A stretch of 53,694 bases of DNA, from NCBI GenBank assembly GCA_026399025.1, contig JAPLRU010000051.1, forward strand, positions 1-53,694, read 5' to 3'. A model generated the notes under the pieces. The model did no database searches, had not been told where the DNA came from, and was given only the letters and a program-made list of their open reading frames with translations. Positions within the stretch are counted from its first letter, which is position 1, and each line of letters starts with the position of its first letter. This DNA comes from Methylobacter sp. (GTDB lineage: Bacteria > Pseudomonadota > Gammaproteobacteria > Methylococcales > Methylomonadaceae). Made by a program: the position numbers and the translations under genes. This document shows positions 8,614 to 16,419 of the stretch, piece by piece.

Positions 8614-10182
8614 ATGGCTAGAAAAGACGATTTTTCAAGATCAGTTATTAGGAAGCTAAGAGAGCGGGTTAATCTTATTTGTTCAAATCCCGATCATCGA
8701 GTTTTTACATTTGGGCCTTCTAGCGAATCAAACGAGGCTATAAATAATATCGGTAAGGCTGCTCATATATGTGCAGCATCAAAAGGTGGGCCTCGTTATA
8801 AAGCTGAAATGACTTCTGAAGAGCGTAAATCTATTGATAATGCTATTTGGTTATGTGCAAGTTGTGCAGATAAGATTGATAAAGATGAACAAACTTATAC
8901 TGAAGAGAAATTGAAGGAATGGAAATCTAAAGCCGAAGAAACAGCAAAGTCAGAGCAAGGTAATAAACTTCCAGGAAAAGAAGATGCAATTGATACTTTA
9001 GCTATGGCGCTAACTGGTTTTCCTAAGCGTATTATTGTTGATGCAATCCCAAATGTTCATCAAGCATCAGAAAAGGCATTAGAAAGACTTGATCCTAGAT
9101 TTAAAGTTAAAATCGCGCATAGTGAAAATGGAACACATATTGGCGTTCGTGCAAAAGAGAATGTGCCATTTAAAATGAATGTAAAAAATAATTATGCTAA
9201 AGAGTTTTACTCTGGATTTAACGGCTTAATTAATCATGGTGAGGAGGTAAAAATAGAGGCTCGCGCAATTAGTTTTGAAAATTTACCTTTACATGAAGAG
9301 TTGTTATCTCAAATAACTGATGGGATACTGCATATTTCTCCCGATAAAAAAATACCGGCTATACAAAAATTATCGATTAGAGACATGGTTACTAATAGTG
9401 TAGAAATATTTGATGATATTATTGGAGAAATATATTGTGGATGCAAGTCTTTCACTTTTAAAGGAACTGCGTGTAATGGGTTGTTGAACCTAAAATTAAA
9501 AAAAACAATGGATGATTTAGATGATACTGTAAGTATAATATTGTCGGTATCAACTAAGAAATGGGATCAGCGAGATATTCGTTACCTGCCATATTTTGAT
9601 AAAATTTTATCTTTAATATCAAGGCTTGCAAATGGTTGTGAGTTAACTACAGTCTTGGAAATTGAAGGACAACAAATGTTAACCGGTGTAGGTGTAATAA
9701 ATGACGATTGTGATTATATAACATGGCTTTATGGTTTTTTAAAGTATGTTGAGCAATGTAAAATAGTATCTGAATTTACTAATGTAAAATTAGTATTTTC
9801 ATCAGACGTCAGCTGTACAGCAGAGGAAAATAGAAATCTATATAATATTGTTGATCTTTTTAAAAGGACCCAAATTTATACAAAAGATGACCTTTTATCA
9901 AATCCTAAATGTGAGCTAATAGTAGATTCAGAAGCAAAAAATATTGAAATACTAAGCAGTACAAAAGAGCCGTCATTTATAGAAATAAGAGAGGTTAATA
10001 AAGAGCAAATTATTTTATTTAAAAAGAAAATAACACTTCCTCTTAAAATAATATCTATACGATCTGTTTTGCCAAAATTAATTGAAGATATAGCTGTATA
10101 TGAAGAAGGCGATATAGCTATTATTGAATTGGTTCCGTGTGATGACTTTTCTTGCGAGATCTATTATGAGCAAAATAGATGA
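8614..10182 (+). CDS. AT-rich gene with N-terminal HNH-like zinc module; candidate defence protein
   Basis: A 522-residue protein. Residues 20-110 match an HNH-type module often seen at the head of defence-associated proteins: C23 SNP, GKAAHICAASKGGPRY with H51, N76 in DNAIWLC, and the C81-x2-C84 pair followed by KIDKD and LKEWKSKAEE. The position after C84 is alanine (A85), where active HNH nucleases have the last histidine, so cleavage is doubtful. The remaining 400 residues show no motif I can name and look like a mixed alpha/beta sensor or effector. Base composition is plainly lower in GC and richer in AAA/ATA codons than the flanks, a sign of transfer. The 3' end overlaps an antitoxin-like frame. 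Confidence 0.6.
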   Translation: MARKDDFSRSVIRKLRERVNLICSNPDHRVFTFGPSSESNEAINNIGKAAHICAASKGGPRYKAEMTSEERKSIDNAIWLCASCADKIDKDEQTYTEEKLKEWKSKAEETAKSEQGNKLPGKEDAIDTLAMALTGFPKRIIVDAIPNVHQASEKALERLDPRFKVKIAHSENGTHIGVRAKENVPFKMNVKNNYAKEFYSGFNGLINHGEEVKIEARAISFENLPLHEELLSQITDGILHISPDKKIPAIQKLSIRDMVTNSVEIFDDIIGEIYCGCKSFTFKGTACNGLLNLKLKKTMDDLDDTVSIILSVSTKKWDQRDIRYLPYFDKILSLISRLANGCELTTVLEIEGQQMLTGVGVINDDCDYITWLYGFLKYVEQCKIVSEFTNVKLVFSSDVSCTAEENRNLYNIVDLFKRTQIYTKDDLLSNPKCELIVDSEAKNIEILSSTKEPSFIEIREVNKEQIILFKKKITLPLKIISIRSVLPKLIEDIAVYEEGDIAIIELVPCDDFSCEIYYEQNR

Positions 10183-10321
10183 AAAAACCTTTATCATAAT
10201 TCATGCTGAGAAATACGAGCGGCTTATGGAAAGATTAGATGATTATGAGTTAGGTGAAATAGTAAAAGAAAGGCAAGCTGAAAAAGCACAGGCTATTGAA
10301 GTCACGCTGGATGACTTATAA
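10166..10321 (+). CDS. Short RelB/Phd-type antitoxin, N-terminally truncated and orphan
   Basis: A 51-residue product starting at an ATG inside the last codons of the HNH-module gene. The C-terminal part (EKYERLMERLDDYELGEIVK, then VTLDDL) fits the toxin-wrapping tail of RelB/Phd antitoxins. The family is usually 75-90 residues, and the DNA-binding first 25-30 residues are absent here. No RelE/ParE-like toxin follows; a repeat scar comes 30 bases later. It may be a remnant, or it may still be translated by coupling from the upstream gene. Whether it is expressed is unknown. Confidence 0.5.
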   Translation: MSKIDEKTFIIIHAEKYERLMERLDDYELGEIVKERQAEKAQAIEVTLDDL

Positions 10322-10351
10322 GGTAACTCGCAATAATAAATCCCCCTCAGC

Positions 10352-10405
10352 TATCGTTCCCACGCCGGAGTGCAGGCTTTGCCTGCCAAGCAAAGCTGCA
10401 CTCCC
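10352..10405. repeat. Partial copy of the palindromic repeat (half element)
   Basis: Begins with the outer-arm sequence CTATCGTTCCCACGCCGGAG and then runs into a small hairpin (GCAGGCTTTGCCTGC) and a GCAAAGCTGCACTCC stretch. The central CACGAAG block and the right arm are missing. It separates the orphan antitoxin from the ATPase gene and may mark where a toxin gene was lost. The rest of 10322-10497 holds no gene. Confidence 0.6.
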
Positions 10406-10497
10406 GCTAAAAACTTACGGCGCGAGTTGTTCAAATTATTTCATACTCATTCCTTATTGGCGATAAAGTCACTTTTTAACTCTAGGAGTTATTCACT

Positions 10498-11607
10498 ATG
10501 TTGCAAAGACTGTATGTTCACAATTTCCGGTGTCTTGAAAATTTTGAACTGAAAACCAAAGCGATGTCATCTTCTCTATTAATTGGCAAAAATGGTTCCG
10601 GTAAATCGACGCTGTCTTTTGCGCTGAAGATATTTCAGAACATCGGTCGCGGCATTAATCGTGTGGGCCAACTGGTTCAGTCTAAAGATTTTGCGCACGG
10701 TAAGTCGGATGTTCCTATGCGCTTTGAAATTGAAGTGTTGCTGGCTGGAAGTGCGTACCACTATGTCTTGGCTTTGGAACTGCCCGAAAACTTTAAAGAA
10801 CTGCGTGTTTTGGAGGAGCAGCTTTTAGTTTCAGGGAAACCTGTTTTTTCCCGAAAAGGTGCTCAAGTGACGGTGCCTAGAAGTGCGCAAGATTGTGAAG
10901 CGCAGTTTTTCGTTGATTGGCATCTGGTTGCTTTGCCTGTCATACAGGAGCAATCTCAAACGGACCCTTTACATATTTTTAAGACTTGGCTTGCGCGGAC
11001 TATCATTCTTGCGCCGATTCCCAAACTAATAACGGGCGATTCCAACGGCGAAGCATTGGAACCTCTAATGGATGGCTCGAATTTGGGGGATTGGTTATCC
11101 GGCTTACTGGGACGTTATCCGGCGGCATACACCACGATTGCTGAATATCTTCGCCAAGTGATGCCTGATATCGCCGAGTTCAGGAACGATCCAACCGGCA
11201 AAGATGCCAAAAGCATGAATGTGCATTTTGCGGCAAACGCCGCAAATTTCGCGGTAAATTTTGACGACTTGTCAGACGGTGAAAAATGCTTTTTCCTGTG
11301 CGCTGTAGTTTTGGCGGCCAATAAACATTACGGTCCGTTGTTTTGTTTTTGGGATGAGCCGGACAACTATCTGTCTTTATCGGAAGTCGGTCATTTTATC
11401 CAAGCGCTAAGACGTTCATTTCAAAATAGAGGCCAAATTATCGTGACTTCTCATAATGATGAAGCCATTAGTAAATTTGCCGATGAAAATACCTGGGTAC
11501 TTGACCGGAAAAGCCATTTAGAACCTACGATAATTAAATTGCTTGAAGATATAGCGGTAAGCGGCGACCTGATTAATGCCTTAATCTGTGACGACATAAG
11601 GTTATGA
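10498..11607 (+). CDS. AAA ATPase of the OLD/RecF-like (AAA_21) type
   Basis: A 369-residue ABC/SMC-type ATPase. Walker A is IGKNGSGKST at about residues 29-38. The signature is LSDGEK near 258-263, Walker B is FCFWDEPDNYL with the catalytic glutamate near 283, and the H-loop is IIVTSHND near 317. The N-terminus RLYVHNFRCLENFE is typical of the RecF/OLD group. The coiled-coil between the two halves is short. Its stop overlaps the next gene's start by four bases (ATGA). Together they resemble split OLD-type pairs (ATPase plus Toprim protein) known from phage defence, but this pairing is an inference. A GAG-type ribosome site sits before the ATG. Confidence 0.75.
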   Translation: MLQRLYVHNFRCLENFELKTKAMSSSLLIGKNGSGKSTLSFALKIFQNIGRGINRVGQLVQSKDFAHGKSDVPMRFEIEVLLAGSAYHYVLALELPENFKELRVLEEQLLVSGKPVFSRKGAQVTVPRSAQDCEAQFFVDWHLVALPVIQEQSQTDPLHIFKTWLARTIILAPIPKLITGDSNGEALEPLMDGSNLGDWLSGLLGRYPAAYTTIAEYLRQVMPDIAEFRNDPTGKDAKSMNVHFAANAANFAVNFDDLSDGEKCFFLCAVVLAANKHYGPLFCFWDEPDNYLSLSEVGHFIQALRRSFQNRGQIIVTSHNDEAISKFADENTWVLDRKSHLEPTIIKLLEDIAVSGDLINALICDDIRL

Positions 11608-12092
11608 GCATTAACGCTTACAAACCGCATCTTTTAGTGTTGCCTGAAGATGACGCCAATCGTCAAATAGCGGATGGCTTCGTGCTGGATTCGAATTGTA
11701 ATTACCGTGCGATTCATGTGCTGCGGGTAGCTGGAGGGTGGTTAAAGGTGGTGGATGTATTTAAGAGCGATTATCTTCAGCCCATGCGACAATTTCCGGA
11801 AAGAAGAATTGTGTTACTGATGGACTTTGATGACAAACCGGAAGATCGCAAGAGCTTTGTCGAAAGGGAGATTCCGGAAGACCTAAAAAACAGGGTGTTT
11901 GTTCTCGGTGTACGCTCCGAACCGGAGAACCTCAAAAAAACTACCGATAAAAACTATGAGGCTATCGGTACCGCTCTTGCTAAAGATTGTGCTGAAAATA
12001 AGCAAGACTTTTGGATGCACGAACTTCTCAAACACAATGAACCGGAATTAAAACGTCTAATTGAAAATGTCAGGCCGTTTTTATTCAATTAG
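11604..12092 (+). CDS. Small Toprim-like protein, partner of the OLD-like ATPase
   Basis: A 162-residue protein beginning inside the ATPase stop codon. Two acidic clusters are spaced as in a Toprim fold: E15-D16-D17 after the first hydrophobic strand (HLLVLPEDD), and D74-x-D76 after a second strand (RRIVLLMDFDD). A later SEPENLKK at about residue 110 resembles the third element of DUF4276/RloB-like small Toprim proteins. In split OLD systems such a partner is a metal-dependent nuclease. Confidence in the Toprim call is moderate because it rests on motif spacing only. It shares an operon with the ATPase and ends 53 bases before the flavoprotein gene. Confidence 0.55.
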   Translation: MSINAYKPHLLVLPEDDANRQIADGFVLDSNCNYRAIHVLRVAGGWLKVVDVFKSDYLQPMRQFPERRIVLLMDFDDKPEDRKSFVEREIPEDLKNRVFVLGVRSEPENLKKTTDKNYEAIGTALAKDCAENKQDFWMHELLKHNEPELKRLIENVRPFLFN

Positions 12093-12145
12093 TTTATCGA
12101 TTTCGAATAGTGCAATTCCTCATAACAATATTTTGATAAAAAACC

Positions 12146-13324
12146 ATGACCGACACAGACGTCATCATTATCGGCGCAGGCGCATCGGGCCTGATGTGCG
12201 CCATCGAAGCCGGCAAGCGCGGCCGCCAAGTGCGGGTTCTGGATCATGCCAACAAGGCCGGGAAGAAAATCCTGATGTCTGGCGGCGGCCGTTGCAATTT
12301 CACCAATTATTCGATTGAGCCTAATAATTACATTTCCCATAATCCGCATTTTTGCAAGTCGGCGCTGAGCCGCTATAGCCAGTGGGATTTTCTGGCCTTA
12401 ATCGGGCGCTACCGCATTCCTTTTCATGAACGGGAACACGGGCAGCTGTTTTGTAACGAAAGCGCCAAGGATATTCTGGATATGTTGCTGGCGGAATGCG
12501 CTAAGGCGGGTGTGATTGTGCAATTAAGCACAGGCATCGACGCCATTGAACGGCTAAATGACCGCTTCCTGGTTAAAACCTCTCACGGCAATTTTAGTTG
12601 CGAGTCGTTAGTCGTTGCTACCGGCGGTTTGTCGATACCTAAAATGGGGGCGACGCCTTTGGGTTATAAAATTGCCGAGCAATTCGGTCTTAAGGTATGG
12701 CCCACCCGCGCAGGCTTGGTGCCGTTTACCTTGCAGCCGGAAGATAAGGAAAAGTTTTCGGCCTTATCGGGCATTGCGCTGCCTTGCATCGTCAGCAATA
12801 GCAGGCAGAGCTTTAGCGAAAACGTATTGTTTACGCATCGAGGCTTAAGCGGTCCGGCGATTTTGCAAATTTCGTCTTACTGGAATGCCGGAGAGACGAT
12901 TGCGATTAATTTGCTGCCGCAGCTTAATCTGGACATAGAGCTGAAATCAAAACGTCAGCAAAAGCTCAAAAACAAGTTAAAAACGATTCTGGAAGGCTAT
13001 TTGCCGAAACGCTTGGTCAGCGTGTTTGTGCCTGAGCATGTGTTGGAAAGCTCGTTGCAGGAGCTGTCGGACAAACAGATTCAGCAAGTTGCGGAGCAGC
13101 TGCATAACTGGACCATTAAACCCAACGGCACTGAAGGTTACCGTACCGCCGAAGTGACGTCCGGCGGTGTTGACTGCGATGCGATTTCGTCCAAAACCAT
13201 GGCCAGCAAACAGGTGCCGGGGCTTTATTTTATCGGCGAAGTGCTGGATGTGACCGGTTGGTTGGGCGGCTATAATTTTCAATGGGCCTGGTCTTCAGCC
13301 TGGTGTGCCGGGCAATATTGTTGA
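12146..13324 (+). CDS. YhiN/HI0933-family flavoprotein (NAD(P)/FAD-dependent oxidoreductase)
   Basis: A 392-residue flavoprotein. The dinucleotide motif GAGASGLMCAIEAG lies at residues 10-23. The family hallmark KKILMSGGGRCNFTN follows at about 43-57, and the C-terminal FAD motif is GGYNFQWAWSSAW near 377-389. It also has LVVATGG near 155 and TRAGLVPFTL near 190. The length is normal for the family, which is widespread but has no settled substrate in most bacteria. No ribosome site is obvious before the ATG. It looks like a core gene in normal base composition, unlike the accessory genes before it. Confidence 0.85.
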   Translation: MTDTDVIIIGAGASGLMCAIEAGKRGRQVRVLDHANKAGKKILMSGGGRCNFTNYSIEPNNYISHNPHFCKSALSRYSQWDFLALIGRYRIPFHEREHGQLFCNESAKDILDMLLAECAKAGVIVQLSTGIDAIERLNDRFLVKTSHGNFSCESLVVATGGLSIPKMGATPLGYKIAEQFGLKVWPTRAGLVPFTLQPEDKEKFSALSGIALPCIVSNSRQSFSENVLFTHRGLSGPAILQISSYWNAGETIAINLLPQLNLDIELKSKRQQKLKNKLKTILEGYLPKRLVSVFVPEHVLESSLQELSDKQIQQVAEQLHNWTIKPNGTEGYRTAEVTSGGVDCDAISSKTMASKQVPGLYFIGEVLDVTGWLGGYNFQWAWSSAWCAGQYC

Positions 13325-13420
13325 TTTAAGGTAATATGCAAGGGTATAGAGAATCGGAGCTGCAAGTTATCTTTAAGCATCCGCCGGATAGTCACGTTTT
13401 AAAACCTGAAGGTATTTGTT

Positions 13421-14359
13421 ATGAAAGTTGCGATCATCGGAACCGGCCGTGTCGGTTCCACTCTTGCTTATGCCCTTGTGTTAAAACAGGTTTGCGAGCA
13501 CTTGGTCATTGCCGGCCGTACTTATGAAAATGCGCTGGGCGATGCGCTGGATTTGCAACATACGCTGGCTTTTTGCTCACGGCCCAAGCGCATAGAAGGT
13601 TGTACCAATGAGCAGGTAAAAGATGCGGACATTGTCGTTATCACGGCATCGGTTGCGCCTGACGGGCAGCTTATAACCTCCCGGCTGCAATTGGGCGAAA
13701 AAAATGTGCTGTTGTTCAGGGAGTTAATTCCGATGCTGGCCGCGAATAATCCTAATGCGATATTCGTTGTCGTGACCAATCCGGTCGATGTGATGACTTA
13801 TGCGGCGTTTAAATTATCCGGTTTTACGGCTAATCGGGTAATGGGCGTTGGCACGTTGGTGGACTCGGCCCGTTTTCGTGCTTTGCTGTCGCAGGAAGAG
13901 CATATTCACCCCGACGACCTTCGCGCCTATATTCTGGGCGAACACGGCACCCATCAAATACCTATATTGAGTAGCGCCGAAGCGGGAGGCGAACCGCTCG
14001 GGGACACTCCGATTCATCGGCAGCTATTCGCCCAAGTCACCGAAGCCGGTTTTGAGGTTTACCGTCTTAAAGGGTACACCAATCATGCCATCGCCACCGC
14101 GACCTGCATGGTCATTGAAGCGTTGGTTTTCGATGAATACAAAACCATGCCTCTCGCCACGTGTTTCGACGAGTGGATGGGCATCCGCGATAACTGCTTT
14201 AGCATTCCGGTCGTGGTCGGACGTAGCGGCGTGATTCGCCATTTACATCCTCAGTTGAGCGCCGATGAACAACACGCTCTGCATGTCGCGGCGACCGCGA
14301 TCAAAAGCGCGATTGTTTCATTGATACCCGATTTAGTGGATGGTTACTGTTCCGATTGA
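13421..14359 (+). CDS. Lactate/malate dehydrogenase family protein with unusual cofactor and substrate loops
   Basis: A 312-residue protein of the LDH/MDH superfamily. The Rossmann motif is GTGRVGS (residues 7-13). Catalytic residues are present: N120 in VTNPVD, D148 and R151 in VDSARFR, H175 in GEHGTH, and arm arginine R88. Two features depart from the norm. Strand 2 ends IAGRT (30-34) where NAD-dependent enzymes have aspartate, so NADP(H) use is possible. The substrate loop ASVAPDGQLITSR is about two residues longer than the usual loop and lacks the diagnostic Q or R at its normal place. The product may therefore not be classical lactate or malate dehydrogenase. It stands alone, followed by a 400-base gap. 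Confidence 0.8.
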   Translation: MKVAIIGTGRVGSTLAYALVLKQVCEHLVIAGRTYENALGDALDLQHTLAFCSRPKRIEGCTNEQVKDADIVVITASVAPDGQLITSRLQLGEKNVLLFRELIPMLAANNPNAIFVVVTNPVDVMTYAAFKLSGFTANRVMGVGTLVDSARFRALLSQEEHIHPDDLRAYILGEHGTHQIPILSSAEAGGEPLGDTPIHRQLFAQVTEAGFEVYRLKGYTNHAIATATCMVIEALVFDEYKTMPLATCFDEWMGIRDNCFSIPVVVGRSGVIRHLHPQLSADEQHALHVAATAIKSAIVSLIPDLVDGYCSD

Positions 14360-14489
14360 TGCTGCAATCGTTATCGCCGGTTGAGCAAGGATTATGAAGT
14401 CTGTACAGACGCTAGCAAGGCTTTTATCCACATCGCTATGATCAACTTAATGCTGAACAGGCCGGCTCCGGCTTACGCTGAAAACTTTT

Positions 14490-14600
14490 GAGACACGCAC
14501 TAACGAAACACAGATCGCGCGGATGCTTATGATCAATACGGATAAGTCATGAAAAATCTGCGTTAATCATAATCATCGCTGCCATCCGCATTCTATTTTT
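14490..14600. repeat. Degraded ACACAGAT/AATCTGCGT-type inverted repeat in the recA upstream gap
   Basis: The stretch has AACACAGATCGCGCGGATGC, later ATGAAAAATCTGCGTTAATC, then CCATCCGCAT. It resembles imperfect arms like those of the cleaner repeat at 45873-45981 (AACACGGATGACACGG). The arms are diverged and no exact boundary can be drawn. The rest of 14360-14763 holds no gene. I see no CTGT-N8-ACAG SOS box there; only a short TCTGTACAGA palindrome near 14399. Confidence 0.4.
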
Positions 14601-14688
14601 ACTCGATTTAATGCCCAATCCTTAGCGATTTTGCCTCCCTATATTCCTCCTTTCGGGCAAATCAACACTATCCGAAGCCCGGTCTGTA

Positions 14689-14697
14689 TGTGATAAT
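14689..14697 (+). promoter_or_regulatory. Putative extended -10 element for recA
   Basis: TGTGATAAT lies 67 bases before the recA ATG. It has the TG of an extended -10 and a GATAAT hexamer. I find no convincing -35 at the usual spacing. This is a motif reading only. Confidence 0.4.
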
Positions 14698-14763
14698 AAA
14701 CGGTTTATTTCAGCGATATTTTTTTCTAACCAACATAGCCGCAGGGCGGAAAGGGCAGTAATA

Positions 14764-15807
14764 ATGGATGAGAACAAAAAGAAAGCGCTAGGCGCGGCGC
14801 TGATGCAGATAGAAAAGCAATTCGGCAAAGGCTCGGTGATGCGTATGGGCGATGTGGCGGCTTCGCGCGACATCGATGTAGTTTCTACCGGTTCTTTGGG
14901 CTTGGATATTGCGTTGGGTTGCGGCGGTTTGCCTCGCGGCCGGGTGGTTGAAATCTACGGCCCGGAATCGTCCGGTAAAACGACGTTGACGCTGCAAGTG
15001 ATTGCCGAAATGCAAAAACTTGGCGGTACCGCCGCATTCGTCGATGCCGAGCATGCTTTGGATCCGAATTATGCCCAAAAAATCGGCGTGAATGTCGACG
15101 ATTTATTGGTTTCTCAGCCGGATACCGGCGAGCAGGCGCTGGAAATTACCGATATGCTGGTGCGTTCCGGGGCGGTCGATGTAGTCGTGGTCGATTCGGT
15201 TGCGGCGTTAACGCCCAAAGCCGAGATTGAAGGCGATATGGGCGATTCCCATATGGGTTTGCAGGCGCGCTTGATGTCCCAAGCTTTACGGAAATTGACC
15301 GGCAATATTAAACGTTCCAATACGCTGGTTATTTTTATTAACCAGATTCGGATGAAAATCGGTGTTATGTTCGGTAGCCCCGAAACCACCACCGGCGGTA
15401 ACGCGCTTAAGTTTTACGCTTCGGTGCGCTTGGATATTCGACGCATCGGTTCGATTAAAAAGGGCGAAGAAGTGATCGGCAATGAAACGCGGGTCAAAGT
15501 GGTCAAAAATAAAGTGGCGCCACCGTTTAAACAAGCCGAGTTCGAGATTTTGTACGGAGAAGGTATTTCCTTTCTGGGCGAACTGGTCGATCTGGGCGTA
15601 AGTTATGGCTTTATTCAGAAATCGGGTTCTTGGTACAGTTACGGCAGCGAAAAAATCGGCCAAGGCAAAGATAACGTTAAAACCTTCTTAAAAGAACATC
15701 CTGAAAAAGCTAAAGAAATTGAAGAAAAAATAAGAGCCGAGGCTTTTGCAAAAAATGCCGCGCCTCTTATTGATGTGCCTTCGATTGTTGAGGAAGAAGA
15801 CGAGTAA
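14764..15807 (+). CDS. recA: Recombinase RecA
   Basis: A 347-residue protein, full length for the family. Walker A is GPESSGKTT at residues 66-74. Loop L1 ([10 protein letters not shown]) and L2 ([30 protein letters not shown] region, about 190-220) are both intact, and the tail is acidic (EEEDE), as in E. coli. RecA forms ATP-dependent filaments on single-stranded DNA for homologous recombination and SOS induction through LexA self-cleavage. recX follows after six bases, the usual partner order. No textbook LexA box appears upstream, so SOS control, if present, uses a different operator. Confidence 0.98.
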   Translation: MDENKKKALGAALMQIEKQFGKGSVMRMGDVAASRDIDVVSTGSLGLDIALGCGGLPRGRVVEIYGPESSGKTTLTLQVIAEMQKLGGTAAFVDAEHALDPNYAQKIGVNVDDLLVSQPDTGEQALEITDMLVRSGAVDVVVVDSVAALTPKAEIEGDMGDSHMGLQARLMSQALRKLTGNIKRSNTLVIFINQIRMKIGVMFGSPETTTGGNALKFYASVRLDIRRIGSIKKGEEVIGNETRVKVVKNKVAPPFKQAEFEILYGEGISFLGELVDLGVSYGFIQKSGSWYSYGSEKIGQGKDNVKTFLKEHPEKAKEIEEKIRAEAFAKNAAPLIDVPSIVEEEDE

Positions 15808-15813
15808 TGCGTT

Positions 15814-16311
15814 TTGCTTGAACAAGGTGACGACGAGGTTTGTCGCAGTGTCAGGGAAATCAAGGAGCTTTGTCTCGGTTTGTTGGCGCGAAGAGATCAT
15901 AGCCAAAAAGAATTGCTGAATAAATTGGCTTTAAGAGGCTTCGGCAAGGACGAGGCAATGCCGGTTCTTGACGAACTGGCCGAGCAAGGTTGGCAAGACG
16001 ATTCAAGATACGCTGAAAATTACGCCCGATTTCGTATTCAAAAAGGCTACGGACCTATTCGCGTAAGTCATGAACTCCGGCAAAACGGCATCGCCGGATT
16101 CGATCTTGACGGCATTGCGCAGCAAGAAGCCGGTGGCTGGATGGCGTTGCTGGAACGGGTTTACAGTAAAAAATACAGCGACGACACGGTGCCGGATCGC
16201 AATGAGTGGGCGAAACGCAGCCGTTTTTTACTGCATCGCGGCTTTTCCGGCGGCATGATCGGCGCATTGTTTGAGCGGTTGAATATCAATAAGGCGACCG
16301 GCAGGCAATAA
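15814..16311 (+). CDS. recX: RecA regulator RecX
   Basis: A 165-residue protein with the three-helix repeat layout of RecX: LLARRDHSQKELLNKL near 24-39, LDELAEQGWQDDSRYAENY near 50-68, and a C-terminal RSRFLLHRGFSGGMIGALFE. RecX binds the RecA filament groove and limits filament extension. The start is a TTG six bases after the recA stop, with the purine-rich 3' end of recA (GAGGAAGAAGACGAG) serving as ribosome site. The ATG at 15807 is out of frame. The rare start and tight coupling would keep RecX levels well below RecA. Confidence 0.9.
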   Translation: MLEQGDDEVCRSVREIKELCLGLLARRDHSQKELLNKLALRGFGKDEAMPVLDELAEQGWQDDSRYAENYARFRIQKGYGPIRVSHELRQNGIAGFDLDGIAQQEAGGWMALLERVYSKKYSDDTVPDRNEWAKRSRFLLHRGFSGGMIGALFERLNINKATGRQ

Positions 16312-16419
16312 GTTACACGATGAGTTTTATTGTATTTGTGGTTTATTTTTTGCCGGTTAGCTAGCCCTAAGTCAGCTGGGTTAGCGTAACCCGATTATTT
16401 TAAAAAGCATTTATTTATT

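Noticed and set aside
12615..12848. Small frame inside the YhiN-type gene
   Set aside because: It is a shifted frame of a gene whose motifs continue on both sides.
14395..14408. TCTGTACAGA palindrome as a LexA box for recA
   Set aside because: The arms are too close for CTGT-N8-ACAG and it lies about 360 bases before the gene.
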